Assembly (NCBI RefSeq): GCF_000193495.2 | Contig: NZ_AP023410.1 | Span: forward strand, 1-64,000 | DNA from: Acetobacter aceti NBRC 14818 | GTDB lineage: Bacteria > Pseudomonadota > Alphaproteobacteria > Acetobacterales > Acetobacteraceae | Length of the DNA: 64,000 nt | Direction of reading: 5' to 3' | Part shown: one piece after another, positions 1-12,305 of the stretch | Layout: each line of letters opens with the position of its first letter | How positions within the stretch are numbered: position 1 is the first letter of the stretch | Translations under genes and position numbers: made by a program | Notes under the pieces: generated by a model | Seen by the model: only the letters and a program-made list of their open reading frames with translations | Told to the model about the DNA's origin: nothing | The model's database searches: none

Positions 1-74
1 GAATTCAGCATGCTGCCGTTATCCGGCTGTTTTTGTCCGAAATGAACCTCGGGGGTCTTCCCTGAAGGTGTGTT

Positions 75-1670
75 TTGTCCGCAATGCGGGCGTGTCTTTA
101 TGATTTGGTCGCCGAACGTGCTGGGATGGCTTTGCAGGGCCGCTCTGATCCAGCAATGATCCGGGGAAGTGAGTGTGCAGAAACGATGCCGGTAACCCCA
201 TCCTCCGAAATGCCGTTGAGTTCAGATGAAGGTGCCGGATCGCAGTCTGCTTCAGGTGGTATGTCAGGTCTGCTCACAGAGGCGTGGGACAGGATTGCAG
301 GCCGCATGAGAGCCGAAGTCGGGGACGTCGAATACCGGACCTGGCTTCAGCAGATTGTTCTTGGTCCTGTCGATGGTGATGAAGTCACCCTGATGCTCCC
401 CACACGCTTTCTGCGGGATTGGGTCCGGAGCCAGTATGGTGATCGGCTGAGTGCGCTGTGGAATCAGGAAATTCCCGCCATTCGTCGCGTCGAACTTCAG
501 GTCATGCGTCCGGGGGATGTGGTCGCCGCGCCTCCTGCGGCTGATGGGGAGGGTGGCGCGTCTGCTGCGCCTGCTGAAGTGACGCCCGCACCAGCGGCTC
601 GCGCTGCTTCCGCCCCGAGCGATCGTGTCTCAGATACAAGATCCGATCTAGTGGCTCCGCTTGATCAGCGTTTCACGTTTGATACGTTCGTCGTCGGCAA
701 GCCCAACGAGTTTGCCTACGCCTGCGCGCGCCGTGTCGCCGAAAAACCATCCAGCGTCGGCTTCAATCCGCTATTTCTGTATGGCGGTGTTGGTCTCGGC
801 AAAACGCATCTCATGCACTCCATTGGTGCTGAGTTGATACGTCGGGGCGGTATCTCGGTAGCGTATATGTCGGCCGAGAAGTTCATGTACCGCTTCATCG
901 CCGCCATCCGCTCCCAGTCGACTGTCGAGTTCAAGGACCATCTGCGTTCGGTCGATGTGCTGATGATTGATGATCTTCAGTTCCTGATCGGTAAGGATAA
1001 TACGCAGGAAGAGTTCTTCCATACGTTCAATGCGCTGGTCGATGCGGGACGACAGATTGTCGTGTCAGCAGACAAGTCGCCGTCCGATCTGTCCGGTCTT
1101 GAGGATCGTCTGAGAACACGGCTCGGCTGCGGTATGGTCGCGGATATCCATGCGACGACGTTCGAGCTTCGCATCTCCATTCTGGAAGCGAAAGCCACGG
1201 CTTCGGGCGTGGTTGTGCCGGGCAAGGTTCTGGAGTTTCTTGCCCACAAGATCACCACCAATGTGCGTGAGCTTGAGGGGGCGCTGAACCGGCTGATCGC
1301 TCACGCCAATCTGTTCGGGCGTCCGATCACGCTGGAATCCACGCAGGACGTTCTGCACGATATTCTCAAGGCCCATGACCGCCGCGTGACGATCGAGGAA
1401 ATCCAGCGCAAGGTCTCCGAGCACTGGAACATCCGTCTGACCGACATGTCTTCCGCCCGCCGCGCCCGGGCCGTTGCGCGTCCCCGGCAGGTCGCCATGT
1501 ATTTGGCCAAGCAGTTGACCAGTCGCTCGCTGCCGGAAATCGGACGCAAATTTGGCAACCGCGATCACACGACGGTCATGCATGCTGTCTCTCGCGTGCA
1601 GGAGCTTATGGAGCGGGACACGGCGTTTGCCGAGGATGTCGAGCTTCTGCGTCGGATGCTTGAGAGCTGA
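75..1670 (+). CDS. dnaA: Chromosomal replication initiator protein DnaA
   Basis: DnaA is the AAA+ ATPase that binds DnaA boxes and opens the replication origin. Residue numbers count from position 75. Domain I (helicase and partner contacts) begins near residue 63 (SGLLTEAWDRIAGRM). A low-complexity Ala/Pro linker covers about 150-195. The AAA+ core carries Walker A GGVGLGKTH at about 237-245 and Walker B LMIDDLQF around 296-303. The C-terminal DNA-binding domain has the DnaA signature GNRDHTTVMHAVSRV near 494-508. It is followed by dnaN, recF and gyrB, the classical order. The start is uncertain: 75 gives the longest frame but has no ribosome site, and ATGs at 186 and 261 (the latter just before domain I) are plausible. 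Family assignment is very secure. Confidence 0.96.
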   Translation: MSAMRACLYDLVAERAGMALQGRSDPAMIRGSECAETMPVTPSSEMPLSSDEGAGSQSASGGMSGLLTEAWDRIAGRMRAEVGDVEYRTWLQQIVLGPVDGDEVTLMLPTRFLRDWVRSQYGDRLSALWNQEIPAIRRVELQVMRPGDVVAAPPAADGEGGASAAPAEVTPAPAARAASAPSDRVSDTRSDLVAPLDQRFTFDTFVVGKPNEFAYACARRVAEKPSSVGFNPLFLYGGVGLGKTHLMHSIGAELIRRGGISVAYMSAEKFMYRFIAAIRSQSTVEFKDHLRSVDVLMIDDLQFLIGKDNTQEEFFHTFNALVDAGRQIVVSADKSPSDLSGLEDRLRTRLGCGMVADIHATTFELRISILEAKATASGVVVPGKVLEFLAHKITTNVRELEGALNRLIAHANLFGRPITLESTQDVLHDILKAHDRRVTIEEIQRKVSEHWNIRLTDMSSARRARAVARPRQVAMYLAKQLTSRSLPEIGRKFGNRDHTTVMHAVSRVQELMERDTAFAEDVELLRRMLES

Positions 1671-1821
1671 CGCAAGAAAACACGCTGTTCCACAAAGAAA
1701 ACCGGGCTGCGACTCTTTGCCCGGGACGTGTCCCCTGCTAGATTGCCTGCCTTGATTTCCGATCTGCTTGATCAGGGTTGGAACACGGAAACAAAGTCCG
1801 CGGACAGGGGAACTGGTGTCG

Positions 1822-2946
1822 ATGAAGTTTACGGCCGATCGCGCAACGCTGCTCAAGGCTCTTGCACATATTCAGAGCGTTGCCGAGAAGCGGAACACAA
1901 TTCCCATCCTCGCCAATGTGCTGATTGACGCCAATAACGGTCATCTGAGTCTGACCGCTACAGACATGGAAATCGCGGTTGTCGAGGAAGTGCCGGCTGA
2001 AATCCATACGCCGGGCGCGGTGACGGCTCCTGCCGCCGTGCTGTATGAAATCGTTCGCAAGCTGCCGGACGGTGTTGAAGTCGAACTCAGCCATCCCGGC
2101 GGCGAGGCGCAGCTTGATCTCCGCGCCGGGCGCTACACGACGCGGATGAACGCTCTTCCGGTCGATGATTTCCCCTCCATGGTAGCCGGTGATCTTCCAC
2201 ACCAGTTCAAGTTGAATAGCGGTGTGCTAAAATCCCTGATCGACCGTTCCCGCTTCGCCATTTCCACGGAAGAAACCCGCTACTACCTGAACGGCATCTA
2301 CATGCACGTCACAGAGGGTGAGGCAGGCGGTCTGCTGCGCGCGGTTGCTACAGACGGACACCGTCTGGCTCGTGTCGAAACCGAGGTTCCTGCCGGGGCT
2401 TCCGGCATGCCGGGCGTGATCATCCCGCGCAAGACCATTGGTGAAATCCGCAAGCTGCTGGACGAAGCGCCGGATGAGGTGGATGTCTCTGTCTCCGATA
2501 CCCGCATCCAGTTCGGCGTGGGGTCCATCACCCTGACATCCAAACTGATCGATGGCACGTTCCCGGAATATCAGCGGGTGATTCCATCCGGCAACAACCG
2601 CACCCTGCGCGTCGGCAAGAAGGATTTCTCCGATGCGGTTGGGCGCGTCGCAGCCATCAGCCAGGAACGTTCGCGCCCCGTGAAGCTGGTTCTCTCGCGT
2701 GATCTGCTCATCCTTTCCGCCACGAGCGCCGATCAGGGCACAGCGAAGGAAGAGCTGGACGACACGCGCGTCACCTATGACGGTGACGACATGGAGATCG
2801 GGTTTCAGGCTCGCTATCTGAACGACATCACTGATCAGGTAAGCAAGGATGTGGAGTTCGTCTTTGCCGACAGTTCGGCTCCGACCATCGTGCGTGACGT
2901 GGACAGCCCTTCGGCGCTTTACGTCCTGATGCCCATGCGGGTCTGA
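1822..2946 (+). CDS. dnaN: DNA polymerase III subunit beta (sliding clamp)
   Basis: This is the ring-shaped clamp that tethers DNA polymerase III to its template. The 374-residue product starts MKFTADRATLLKALAHIQ, the standard N-terminus of the family, and ends in the typical VLMPMRV, which forms part of the partner-binding cleft. The frame is open upstream to 1768, but the ATG at 1822 is chosen because it gives the canonical start and has an AGGGGA-like ribosome site about ten bases upstream. The length is normal for a clamp. It lies 151 bp after dnaA and 31 bp before recF, so it may share transcription with both. Confidence 0.96.
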   Translation: MKFTADRATLLKALAHIQSVAEKRNTIPILANVLIDANNGHLSLTATDMEIAVVEEVPAEIHTPGAVTAPAAVLYEIVRKLPDGVEVELSHPGGEAQLDLRAGRYTTRMNALPVDDFPSMVAGDLPHQFKLNSGVLKSLIDRSRFAISTEETRYYLNGIYMHVTEGEAGGLLRAVATDGHRLARVETEVPAGASGMPGVIIPRKTIGEIRKLLDEAPDEVDVSVSDTRIQFGVGSITLTSKLIDGTFPEYQRVIPSGNNRTLRVGKKDFSDAVGRVAAISQERSRPVKLVLSRDLLILSATSADQGTAKEELDDTRVTYDGDDMEIGFQARYLNDITDQVSKDVEFVFADSSAPTIVRDVDSPSALYVLMPMRV

Positions 2947-2977
2947 TCTGGGCCATTCTTTCTGACCGGTCGCAGCC

Positions 2978-4114
2978 ATGACGTCTCTTGATCGTCTCGT
3001 TCTGGCCGGTTTCCGCAATTATCGAAGGTTTGTGTGGGAGCCGGAGTGCTCGCCGGTTGTGATCACCGGTGAGAACGGCAGCGGCAAGACCAATCTTCTG
3101 GAAGCATTGTCGCTGCTGGTTCCGGGCCGAGGCCTTCGCGGGGCCAGAAATGCGGATCTTCCTTTGCGGGAAGCTTCCGGCGAGCCCGCTCTAACAGGTT
3201 GGGGCGTTACCGCCCGTTTTTCTGACAATACAAGCGATTTCGAGGTCTCCACTGGCATGGAGGCCGGACAGTCGGGTGCGCGCAAGTTTCTACTCGATGG
3301 TTCGCAGATGCGCGCGCGAGATATTGCGGCGGCCAATCTGTCCGCTGTCTGGCTGACCCCGCAAATGGATCGGCTGTTTGGCGAGAGCGCGAGCGGACGT
3401 CGCCGCTTTCTGGATCGCCTCGTCGTGGCGATGGTGCCGCAGCACGCGCCCGAACTGGCCGCCTGCGAACGGGCGACAGCGCAGCGGAATCGTTTTCTCT
3501 CCGAAGGACGGACGGATGATGTCTGGCTGTCAGGGATCGAGGACGCCATGGCGCGACATGGCGTGGCCGTTGTCGCGGCAAGACGGGAGATGGTTTCACG
3601 CCTGAACGTCATGGGCGCAGATCCGCAGGGAGCCTTTCCTTCCGCGCATCTTTCCTTACTTTGCCCCATTGCTGATCGGCTCGATAATGAGCCGGCGCTT
3701 GCGGTTGAAGACTGGTTGCGGAGCGTTCTGTGGGAAGGGCGCACAGCAGACCGGCAACGTGGCCATGCGATTGTCGGAGCGCATCGCACCGATTTTACGC
3801 TTCGGGATCTGGAGACAGGACGGCAGGCGGCGGAGGCCAGTACGGGACAGCAGAAAGCTCTGCTGATCGACATCATTCTGGCGCATGCCCGCCTGATGGG
3901 GGAGGGCGCCGGAACCGCGCCGATGCTTTTACTCGATGAACCTCTGGTGCATCTCGATCAGCGGCGTCGGAAAGCCCTGCTTGAGACGTTGCTCGATTTT
4001 CAGACGCCGGTTTTGCTGACAGGGACCGATCGCTCTCCCTTTGCGCCACTGACCGATAAGGCCAGTTTCGTCACGCTACAGGACGGCCAGATTGTCGCAG
4101 CGCGCACTGACTGA
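2978..4114 (+). CDS. recF: DNA replication and repair protein RecF
   Basis: RecF is an SMC-like ATPase that helps load RecA at single-strand gaps. The 378-residue protein opens with the RecF N-terminus (LDRLVLAGFRNYR), followed by Walker A GENGSGKT at residues 31-38. An ABC-type signature region (ASTGQQKALLIDIILAHA) and Walker B MLLLDEPLVHLD lie near the C-terminus. There is no long coiled coil, as expected for RecF rather than RecN or SMC. It sits between dnaN and gyrB. Confidence 0.95.
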   Translation: MTSLDRLVLAGFRNYRRFVWEPECSPVVITGENGSGKTNLLEALSLLVPGRGLRGARNADLPLREASGEPALTGWGVTARFSDNTSDFEVSTGMEAGQSGARKFLLDGSQMRARDIAAANLSAVWLTPQMDRLFGESASGRRRFLDRLVVAMVPQHAPELAACERATAQRNRFLSEGRTDDVWLSGIEDAMARHGVAVVAARREMVSRLNVMGADPQGAFPSAHLSLLCPIADRLDNEPALAVEDWLRSVLWEGRTADRQRGHAIVGAHRTDFTLRDLETGRQAAEASTGQQKALLIDIILAHARLMGEGAGTAPMLLLDEPLVHLDQRRRKALLETLLDFQTPVLLTGTDRSPFAPLTDKASFVTLQDGQIVAARTD

Positions 4115-4204
4115 AAAATACGCCGGGAAAAGGCGGAAAAACCTTAGAAGAAGACGTGCATAGGCGTCTCATATGCTGGTCGTGAACGCGAGAAGAGGCT
4201 ATAA

Positions 4205-6694
<2,490 letters not shown>

Positions 6695-6731
6695 GCCTGA
6701 TGAAAGGTGTTGCTGTGGCCGGGGATGAACC

Positions 6732-7109
6732 GTGATCGTTCAGGATCATCCCTGGTTCTGCGATATGCCGGAAAGCCTGCGTTATATGAGGGGTGAGGAT
6801 CTGCCTCGCCCCTTCATTGAAAAAGGCATCGTATTCATCCTGCCTGACAGGATGAAGCATTTTCGGAAGAACCTTTATCATGTGCGTCGGCGGGACGTTG
6901 AGGATTCCGCCACCTATGCGCCTCTGTTCAGGGCCAAATGTATTCTGGAAAGCGAGCCTCGTCCGGAAGACATGCAGGGACCGTTTGACGTCTATCCGTT
7001 TTATACGAAAGTTGCGCGCAACCGACGCCATTACCTCGATTACTACATGCTGTTCCTGTTCGACGGGCAGCCGGATTTTGCGCGGTTTAAAGAGCTTGCC
7101 GGAGAATGA
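6732..7109 (+). CDS. Uncharacterised 125-residue protein
   Basis: I do not recognise this protein. It starts at a GTG 37 bp after gyrB and is rich in aromatic and basic residues (MPESLRYMRGEDL, FPDRMKHFRKNLYHVRRRD-like segment, FYTKVARNRRHYLDYYMLFLF). It has no signal peptide and no clear membrane segment; it looks like a small soluble alpha/beta protein. The close spacing suggests transcription with gyrB. It could be a lineage-specific protein of acetic acid bacteria. An internal ATG at 6765 is an alternative start. Confidence 0.6.
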   Translation: MIVQDHPWFCDMPESLRYMRGEDLPRPFIEKGIVFILPDRMKHFRKNLYHVRRRDVEDSATYAPLFRAKCILESEPRPEDMQGPFDVYPFYTKVARNRRHYLDYYMLFLFDGQPDFARFKELAGE

Positions 7110-7247
7110 ATGGCTCCTCTCACCTTGTGAGTGATTGACCAGCCGGAAGCCGAAGGTTAGGCAGAAACAGGTTTTTGTCGCCTCGCAGTCAAAAGGCAGC
7201 GGGGTTTCTCCTGTGGCCTGACAGGGATATTTCCGCGAGTCAAACCG

Positions 7248-7910
7248 ATGAAATCTTATATTCCCGTTGTTCTGACCGTCTTTCTGGCCGGATGTTCCTA
7301 TACCATTGACCCGCTGAAGAATTATTGTGCCGATCCGGCAGTGGATCAGTCAATCGTCGCGGTTGCCAACGCGCCGACGGTAATGCCCGATGTGGTGACC
7401 AGCAAACCTGCAAGCCCGGCGACGGCTTTCACGGATGGCAAAATAAAAGGCCATCTTTTCGGCTCCCACTATCAGGTCCTGGCATGCCACGGCACGCTCG
7501 TTCGAGCCGATGGCAGCAAAGAGCCAGGTATCGCTGTGACGCGTTTCCACGGTGGACCTATCGGCTGGCGCGACCTGTGGCTCCAGCCATCTTCACCGGA
7601 TACGCTCAGAATCTGGGCCTCAGACGCTGATATCGCTGCCTACAAGCAAAAGCAGATTGCCAACAAGCTCGCTCATACGCCTGCTCCCTGCATGCCGTAT
7701 GCAGAAGATCTGTTTCAGGGAACGAAGCAGACGGGACTTGCTTCCGACCAGCTGCGCAGCACGCTTTACAGCTGCCTTACCAGTCATGGCGTAAAACCAG
7801 CGGTAGCGCCCAGCGGCGTTGATCATGTTTATTCCGAAGGGTATCCGGAATTTTTCGTGCCGTATTATCTTGAGCCCGAAGCAGAAATCAGCGGCTATCT
7901 CCTCTATTGA
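7248..7910 (+). CDS. Putative outer-membrane or periplasmic lipoprotein
   Basis: The 220-residue product begins with a short lipoprotein signal (MKSYIPVVLTVFLAGC), with lipobox LAGC and lipidated Cys at 16, so it is probably anchored in the envelope. The mature part has several Cys residues (CADPAVD, LACHG, PCMPYAED, YSCLTSHG), suggesting disulfides in the periplasm. A Thr/Pro/Ala-rich section follows the lipobox. I recognise no named domain. It is followed by a strong intrinsic terminator at 7959-7997, so it is a one-gene unit or the end of a short one. Confidence 0.7.
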   Translation: MKSYIPVVLTVFLAGCSYTIDPLKNYCADPAVDQSIVAVANAPTVMPDVVTSKPASPATAFTDGKIKGHLFGSHYQVLACHGTLVRADGSKEPGIAVTRFHGGPIGWRDLWLQPSSPDTLRIWASDADIAAYKQKQIANKLAHTPAPCMPYAEDLFQGTKQTGLASDQLRSTLYSCLTSHGVKPAVAPSGVDHVYSEGYPEFFVPYYLEPEAEISGYLLY

Positions 7911-7958
7911 GGAAGTCTGAAGGTCTCCACTTTCGGGAAAGGCAATCTCGCGCAGACG

Positions 7959-7997
7959 GATGGAAGTCTCGTTATGAAGCTTCCATCTTTCTATCTT
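7959..7997 (+). terminator. Intrinsic terminator after the lipoprotein gene
   Basis: A perfect 8-bp stem (GATGGAAG at 7959-7966, CTTCCATC at 7980-7987) with a 13-nt loop is followed by the T-rich tail TTTCTATCTT. It lies 49 bp after the lipoprotein stop and just before the convergent corC-like gene. Confidence 0.7.
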
Positions 7998-8006
7998 ATT
8001 GGCACG

Positions 8007-8936
8007 TCAGCTTTCGCTGTTCTCCGCTCCCGTGCCGGCAGGCGGTGCCTGAATTTCTGTTGGTTTTCTGACACGAACCTTGCGGATATGACGGGCGTCC
8101 GCATCCAGAATGCGGAAAACAAAGCCGCTTTCATGGTTCAGGACTTCACCGCGTGTCGGGACATGACCCGCAAGCCGGAAGACCAGACCGCCAATGGTCT
8201 CGATCTCCGCTTCCCGCTCTGAGTCTGTCAGGATCGGGCCGATCTGTTCCTCGAACGTCTCTACCGGGCAGCGGGCGTCCACGTCGAAGGAGCCGTCGGG
8301 GCGTTCGACAATCAGTGCGACTGAGGGTTCATCGTGCTCATCCGAAATATCTCCGACAATCGTCTCCACCAGATCTTCGATGGTGACGACGCCGTCGATA
8401 CCGCCATATTCGTCGATCACAAGCGCCAGATGGACCTGTCGTTGTCGCATCATCAGCAGCAGATCGAGCACCGGCATCTGCGGCGCGATCATCAGAGGCT
8501 GGCGCAGCAGCGTTTCCAGATTGAACGCCTCGCTCGTGCCGACATAGGCAATCAGATCCTTCACATGGATCATGCCGACTATATCGTCGAGCTGCCCGCG
8601 ATAGACCGGCATGCGCGAGTGGTTCTCGCGCCGCATCATCGCCAGTGCATCGTCGAGGCTGATATCGGCGGGCATCGCCACAATGTCCGCACGCGGCACC
8701 ATCACGTCATCCGCGCTGGTTTCACGCAGACGCAGCACATTGGCGATCAGTGCTCTTTCCTGACGGTCCAGCTCAGGGGCTTTATCACCACCTTCCCCAG
8801 CGTCCGCCGCTTCCTGCACCAGTGCAGCAATGGAATGGCGGACTCCCTGATCTTTTTTGCGACTGAAAAAAGAAAACAGGCCTTTACGGGTTTTCTGCGA
8901 CCCGTTTGCACCGTTTGAATGGTCTGTGTCGCTCAT
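8007..8936 (-). CDS. Soluble CBS-domain CorC/HlyC-type protein
   Basis: The 309-residue protein has two CBS domains ([17 protein letters not shown] and [17 protein letters not shown] regions) and a C-terminal CorC_HlyC transporter-associated domain ([18 protein letters not shown]). It has no transmembrane segments, so it resembles Escherichia coli CorC (YbeX) rather than the membrane-bound hemolysin-like proteins. CorC/YbeX has been linked to metal tolerance and ribosome metabolism, and the gene commonly sits beside ybeY, as here. The start at 8936 is chosen because its ATG overlaps the ybeY stop as ATGA. It is the last gene of the miaB-phoH-ybeY-corC run. Confidence 0.88.
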   Translation of the reverse strand: MSDTDHSNGANGSQKTRKGLFSFFSRKKDQGVRHSIAALVQEAADAGEGGDKAPELDRQERALIANVLRLRETSADDVMVPRADIVAMPADISLDDALAMMRRENHSRMPVYRGQLDDIVGMIHVKDLIAYVGTSEAFNLETLLRQPLMIAPQMPVLDLLLMMRQRQVHLALVIDEYGGIDGVVTIEDLVETIVGDISDEHDEPSVALIVERPDGSFDVDARCPVETFEEQIGPILTDSEREAEIETIGGLVFRLAGHVPTRGEVLNHESGFVFRILDADARHIRKVRVRKPTEIQAPPAGTGAENSES

Positions 8937-9526
8937 GTCCGGGACTTCCACGGGTTGGGAAGACCCATCATTGCCAGGACACGGGCTTCTTCCATCTCCA
9001 TGCGTCGTGCATCGCCAGCTTCATGATGATCATGGCCGCTGAGATGAAGAATGCCGTGCGCAATCAGGTGCGCCAGATGATGCGCAACAGGTTTTCTCGC
9101 AGTCAGGGCCTCCCTGCACACAACACCCAGAGCAAGGATGATTTCGCCACCGGGATAACCGGGCGGCGGCTCGAATGTCAGGACATTGGTCGGTTTGTTA
9201 CGACCGCGATGACGCGCATTGAGCTTTTTCACGACCCTGTCCGAGGACAGGACGATCGTTTCCGGAAGCACAAGGGCCACTCCGGAAAAGCGACGCTCCA
9301 TCCAGACAAGACTGGCGTCGCTGGCGCGTCGGACCAGTCGCTCGACATGAGGGACGACAGCGCGCCACCCCGTGTCTTCGACAATGATCTCGGGACCATT
9401 GTCACCTGTTCCGGTGTCATCCTCCCACTGTGTGGGAGGGAAGGGGAAGAGCCCAGCCCCGTAAGGGGAGGGCTCGCCGTCTGCCGCGCTCTGAAGAGCG
9501 CAGCTGTCAGTACTTGGCGGTTCCAT
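8933..9526 (-). CDS. ybeY: Endoribonuclease YbeY (16S rRNA maturation)
   Basis: YbeY is a zinc-dependent single-strand endoribonuclease for 16S rRNA 3' maturation and ribosome quality control. The signature metal-binding motif [13 protein letters not shown] is present near the C-terminus, preceded by the conserved [13 protein letters not shown] segment and LGVVCREA. The frame is open further upstream, but the ATG at 9526 (MEPPSTDSC) is preferred: it overlaps the end of phoH by only 20 bp and gives 197 residues. The N-terminal 40 residues are lineage-specific. It is translationally coupled to corC. Confidence 0.92.
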   Translation of the reverse strand: MEPPSTDSCALQSAADGEPSPYGAGLFPFPPTQWEDDTGTGDNGPEIIVEDTGWRAVVPHVERLVRRASDASLVWMERRFSGVALVLPETIVLSSDRVVKKLNARHRGRNKPTNVLTFEPPPGYPGGEIILALGVVCREALTARKPVAHHLAHLIAHGILHLSGHDHHEAGDARRMEMEEARVLAMMGLPNPWKSRT

Positions 9527-10670
9527 TGTGCTCCCGGCGGAATCTCTGGTTGCGGGAGGTCTCCCGTTCCACCGTCTTCTTGTCATCATACGCATCAACA
9601 ATGCGCGCTACCAGTCTGTGCCGCACAACGTCTCTCGCGTCAAAGCGATTGATGGCGATGCCTTGTACGCCTTCCAGCGTATCGAGCGCGTCCTGCAGAC
9701 CGGAAGTCGTGCCGGACGGCAGATCGACCTGACTGAGATCACCTGTGACGACCATACGTGTTCCATTGCCCATGCGGGTCAGGAACATCTTCATCTGCGC
9801 AGGGGTCGTGTTCTGCGCTTCATCGAGAATCACATAGGCATGAGCCAATGTGCGACCACGCATGAAGGCGAGAGGCGCGACTTCGATATCGCCAGTCGCC
9901 ATGCGCCGGGTGACCTGATCACCGGGCATCATATCATGCAGCGCGTCGTAGAGCGGGCGCAGATAGGGGTCGATCTTTTCCTTCAGGTCGCCGGGCAGGA
10001 AGCCCAGCCGTTCGCCCGCTTCAACAGCAGGCCGCGACAGAATGATCCGATCGACCTGGCCTGATTGCAGCATCGCGACAGCCTGAGCCACCGCGAGATA
10101 GGTCTTGCCGGTTCCGGCTGGGCCGACGCCGAACACCATCTCATTGCGGGCCAGCATCTCCATATAGGCGGCCTGACCCGGAGAACGTGGCTCGATAGCC
10201 CCCCGACGGGTCCGAATGGCTGGAAGATCATTGATCATCAACCGTGGGCCGTTGTTCGGCTTCGTCTCGACTTCGGTGGCCGCTTCCGGCGTCTGACCGG
10301 GCACCTGATCCCGCAGGGCGGCATGAATGTCGGAAAGACGGATGGCGGCGTCGATCTCATCCGTGTTGATCGGCGTGCCACGCTCCAGCTTGCGATAGAG
10401 AGTCGTCAGCGCGGAGTGAGCAAGCGCCGTGCGGCCCGGTTCCCCGACAATCGCAATCCGGTTGCCCTTGCAGGCAATGCGCACTCCCAGAGCTTCCGCC
10501 ATGTGACGCAGATGTCGGTCATGGTCGCCGACCAGTTGCGCCAGAAGGGCGTTATCTCCGAACTGCAGGGTTGTCGTTCGCGACATGTCCCGCGCTGGAG
10601 AGGAAGAGGAGCCCTTGTGACGGGGCTGGGAGGTTCCGGGTGCGATGGGCTGGGTCAAGCGGGCATACAC
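9507..10670 (-). CDS. phoH: PhoH-like ATPase
   Basis: The 387-residue PhoH-family P-loop protein carries an N-terminal KH-like nucleic-acid-binding region ([20 protein letters not shown]), Walker [12 protein letters not shown] and Walker [18 protein letters not shown]. It is a predicted RNA-related ATPase, genetically linked with ybeY in most proteobacteria. The long start at 10670 overlaps the miaB stop by 16 bp; the ATG at 10586 ([11 protein letters not shown]) is an alternative that removes a poorly conserved leader. It is part of the overlapping run miaB-phoH-ybeY-corC. Confidence 0.92.
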   Translation of the reverse strand: MYARLTQPIAPGTSQPRHKGSSSSPARDMSRTTTLQFGDNALLAQLVGDHDRHLRHMAEALGVRIACKGNRIAIVGEPGRTALAHSALTTLYRKLERGTPINTDEIDAAIRLSDIHAALRDQVPGQTPEAATEVETKPNNGPRLMINDLPAIRTRRGAIEPRSPGQAAYMEMLARNEMVFGVGPAGTGKTYLAVAQAVAMLQSGQVDRIILSRPAVEAGERLGFLPGDLKEKIDPYLRPLYDALHDMMPGDQVTRRMATGDIEVAPLAFMRGRTLAHAYVILDEAQNTTPAQMKMFLTRMGNGTRMVVTGDLSQVDLPSGTTSGLQDALDTLEGVQGIAINRFDARDVVRHRLVARIVDAYDDKKTVERETSRNQRFRREHNGTAKY

Positions 10671-12070
10671 TCCTCGACAAGCGTTCCGACCAGCGAATTG
10701 CTGCGTCGTTCTGTGATCAGGACAGGAACAGTCCTGCCGACCAGATCATCCGGTCCATCGACATGAACCGGCTGAAGCCAAGGGGACCGACCGACCATCT
10801 GGCCCGGTTTGCGGCCCCGACCTGTGAACAGCACCGGCGCGACAACATCCACAACAGCGTCGTTGAAGGAATCCTGTTGATCGCGCAGCAGTGCCTGCAA
10901 TGCTTGAAGACGCTCGTCCTTGACGGCCTCCGCTACCTGCAACGGAGCACCCGCCGCCGGAGTTCCCGGTCGGATCGAGTATTTGAACGAGTAGGCCAGC
11001 GCGAACCCGACATCGCGGATCAGCTGCATGGTCGCCTCGAAATCCTCATCGGTTTCACCCGGATGCCCGACGATGAAATCGGAGGACAGGGCCAGATCCG
11101 GGCGCACGGCCCGCAGACGATCCACAAGATGGCGATACTCGTCCGCCGTATGGCCCCGGTTCATCGCCTTGAGGATCTTGTCCGAACCCGCCTGCACAGG
11201 CAGATGCAGGAAGGGCATCAGCGCAGGCAGATCACGGTGCGCCATGATCAGGTCATCGCCCATGTCGCGCGGGTGGGAGGTCATGTAGCGGATGCGCTCC
11301 AGCCCCGGAATTTCCGCCAGCGCGTAAGCCAGTTGGGCAAGGCTCCATGTCCCGCCGTCCGGACCTTCGCCGTGATAGGCGTTGACGTTCTGTCCGAGCA
11401 GGGTCAGTTCGCGCACGCCGCTTGCGACCATGCGACGGGCTTCCGCCAGCACGGAGGCGACGGGACGGCTGGCTTCAGCGCCACGGGTGTAAGGCACCAC
11501 GCAGAACGAGCAAAACTTGTCGCAGCCTTCCTGCACCGTGAGGAAAGCGGTCACATTGCCCGCGGTCTGCGGCGCTTCACTGTCGGGCAGAAAGTCGAAC
11601 TTCTGCTCGGCAGGGAAATCCGTATCGATCACGGACCCACCGGCGCGAGCGGCGCGGGCCACCATCTCCGGCAGGCGGTGATAGGTCTGTGGGCCGAGCA
11701 CGATGTCCACATAGGGCGCACGCTTGAGGATCTGCTCACCTTCCGCCTGCGCAACGCATCCTGCCACGGCCAGAACGGTCTGGCGACCTTCGGTGCTCCG
11801 TTCCTCCTTGATGTGACGCAGCCGTCCCAGTTCGGAAAACACCTTCTCGGCGGCGCGGTCACGGATGTGGCAGGTGTTGAGAATGATCATGTCCGCCTGC
11901 GCGGGATCATCCACCGGCGCATAGCCGAGCGGGCGCAGGACATCCGTCATGCGGGCGCTGTCATACACGTTCATCTGGCAGCCCCATGTGATCATGTGCA
12001 GACCACGGGTGTTGGGGCGGGCCTCCGACGCGCTGGCGCTATGGAGTGTGGTGGGGAGATCAGTCGTCAC
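10655..12070 (-). CDS. miaB: tRNA-2-methylthio-N6-dimethylallyladenosine synthase MiaB
   Basis: MiaB is a radical-SAM methylthiotransferase that modifies A37 of tRNAs reading UNN codons. The 471-residue protein has the N-terminal MTTase domain with Cys residues in TWGCQMN (Cys31), LNTCHIRD and VAGCVAQ for the auxiliary cluster. The radical-SAM motif CDKFCSFC (CxxxCxxC) is followed by VVPYTRG, and a TRAM-like domain lies at the C-terminus ([15 protein letters not shown]). [11 protein letters not shown] and VVPYTRG favour MiaB over RimO or MtaB. It heads the miaB-phoH-ybeY-corC run. Confidence 0.95.
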   Translation of the reverse strand: MTTDLPTTLHSASASEARPNTRGLHMITWGCQMNVYDSARMTDVLRPLGYAPVDDPAQADMIILNTCHIRDRAAEKVFSELGRLRHIKEERSTEGRQTVLAVAGCVAQAEGEQILKRAPYVDIVLGPQTYHRLPEMVARAARAGGSVIDTDFPAEQKFDFLPDSEAPQTAGNVTAFLTVQEGCDKFCSFCVVPYTRGAEASRPVASVLAEARRMVASGVRELTLLGQNVNAYHGEGPDGGTWSLAQLAYALAEIPGLERIRYMTSHPRDMGDDLIMAHRDLPALMPFLHLPVQAGSDKILKAMNRGHTADEYRHLVDRLRAVRPDLALSSDFIVGHPGETDEDFEATMQLIRDVGFALAYSFKYSIRPGTPAAGAPLQVAEAVKDERLQALQALLRDQQDSFNDAVVDVVAPVLFTGRGRKPGQMVGRSPWLQPVHVDGPDDLVGRTVPVLITERRSNSLVGTLVEECMPA

Positions 12071-12305
12071 AGTTCAGGCTCGTTCCGGCACGCCGCCGGA
12101 CCATTCCGTGCGACAGAGGGGAGGAATCCTGATTGCGGGCGTCCGGGTCAAGGGCAGAAACTCACGACGCCGGAGCCAAAGGACGAAGAAGCAGAAGAAG
12201 TGCGAAAGGCAATCAAGCCATGAACCTCTCTTCACGCTGGGGTTGCGACCAATGTGACTTGGTCAGACCTTCAGTCTCCATCAGGCGAAAGATACAAAGG
12301 ATTTG

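Noticed and set aside
1..74. Replication origin upstream of dnaA
   Set aside because: Only 74 bp are visible. One weak TTATCC-like box (TTATCCGGC) is not enough, and alphaproteobacterial origins are often not next to dnaA.
1702..1724. Hairpin CCGGGC/GCCCGG between dnaA and dnaN as terminator
   Set aside because: Six-bp stem with an 11-nt loop and no T-run; too weak to call.
1065..1856. 263-codon open frame on the minus strand opposite dnaA
   Set aside because: It lies opposite the well-supported DnaA coding sequence, has no recognisable domain and reflects GC-rich codon bias on the other strand.
10571..12223. 550-codon plus-strand open frame opposite miaB and phoH
   Set aside because: The opposite strand encodes clear MiaB and PhoH motifs; this frame is His/Arg/Gln-rich with no domain, a typical antisense shadow.
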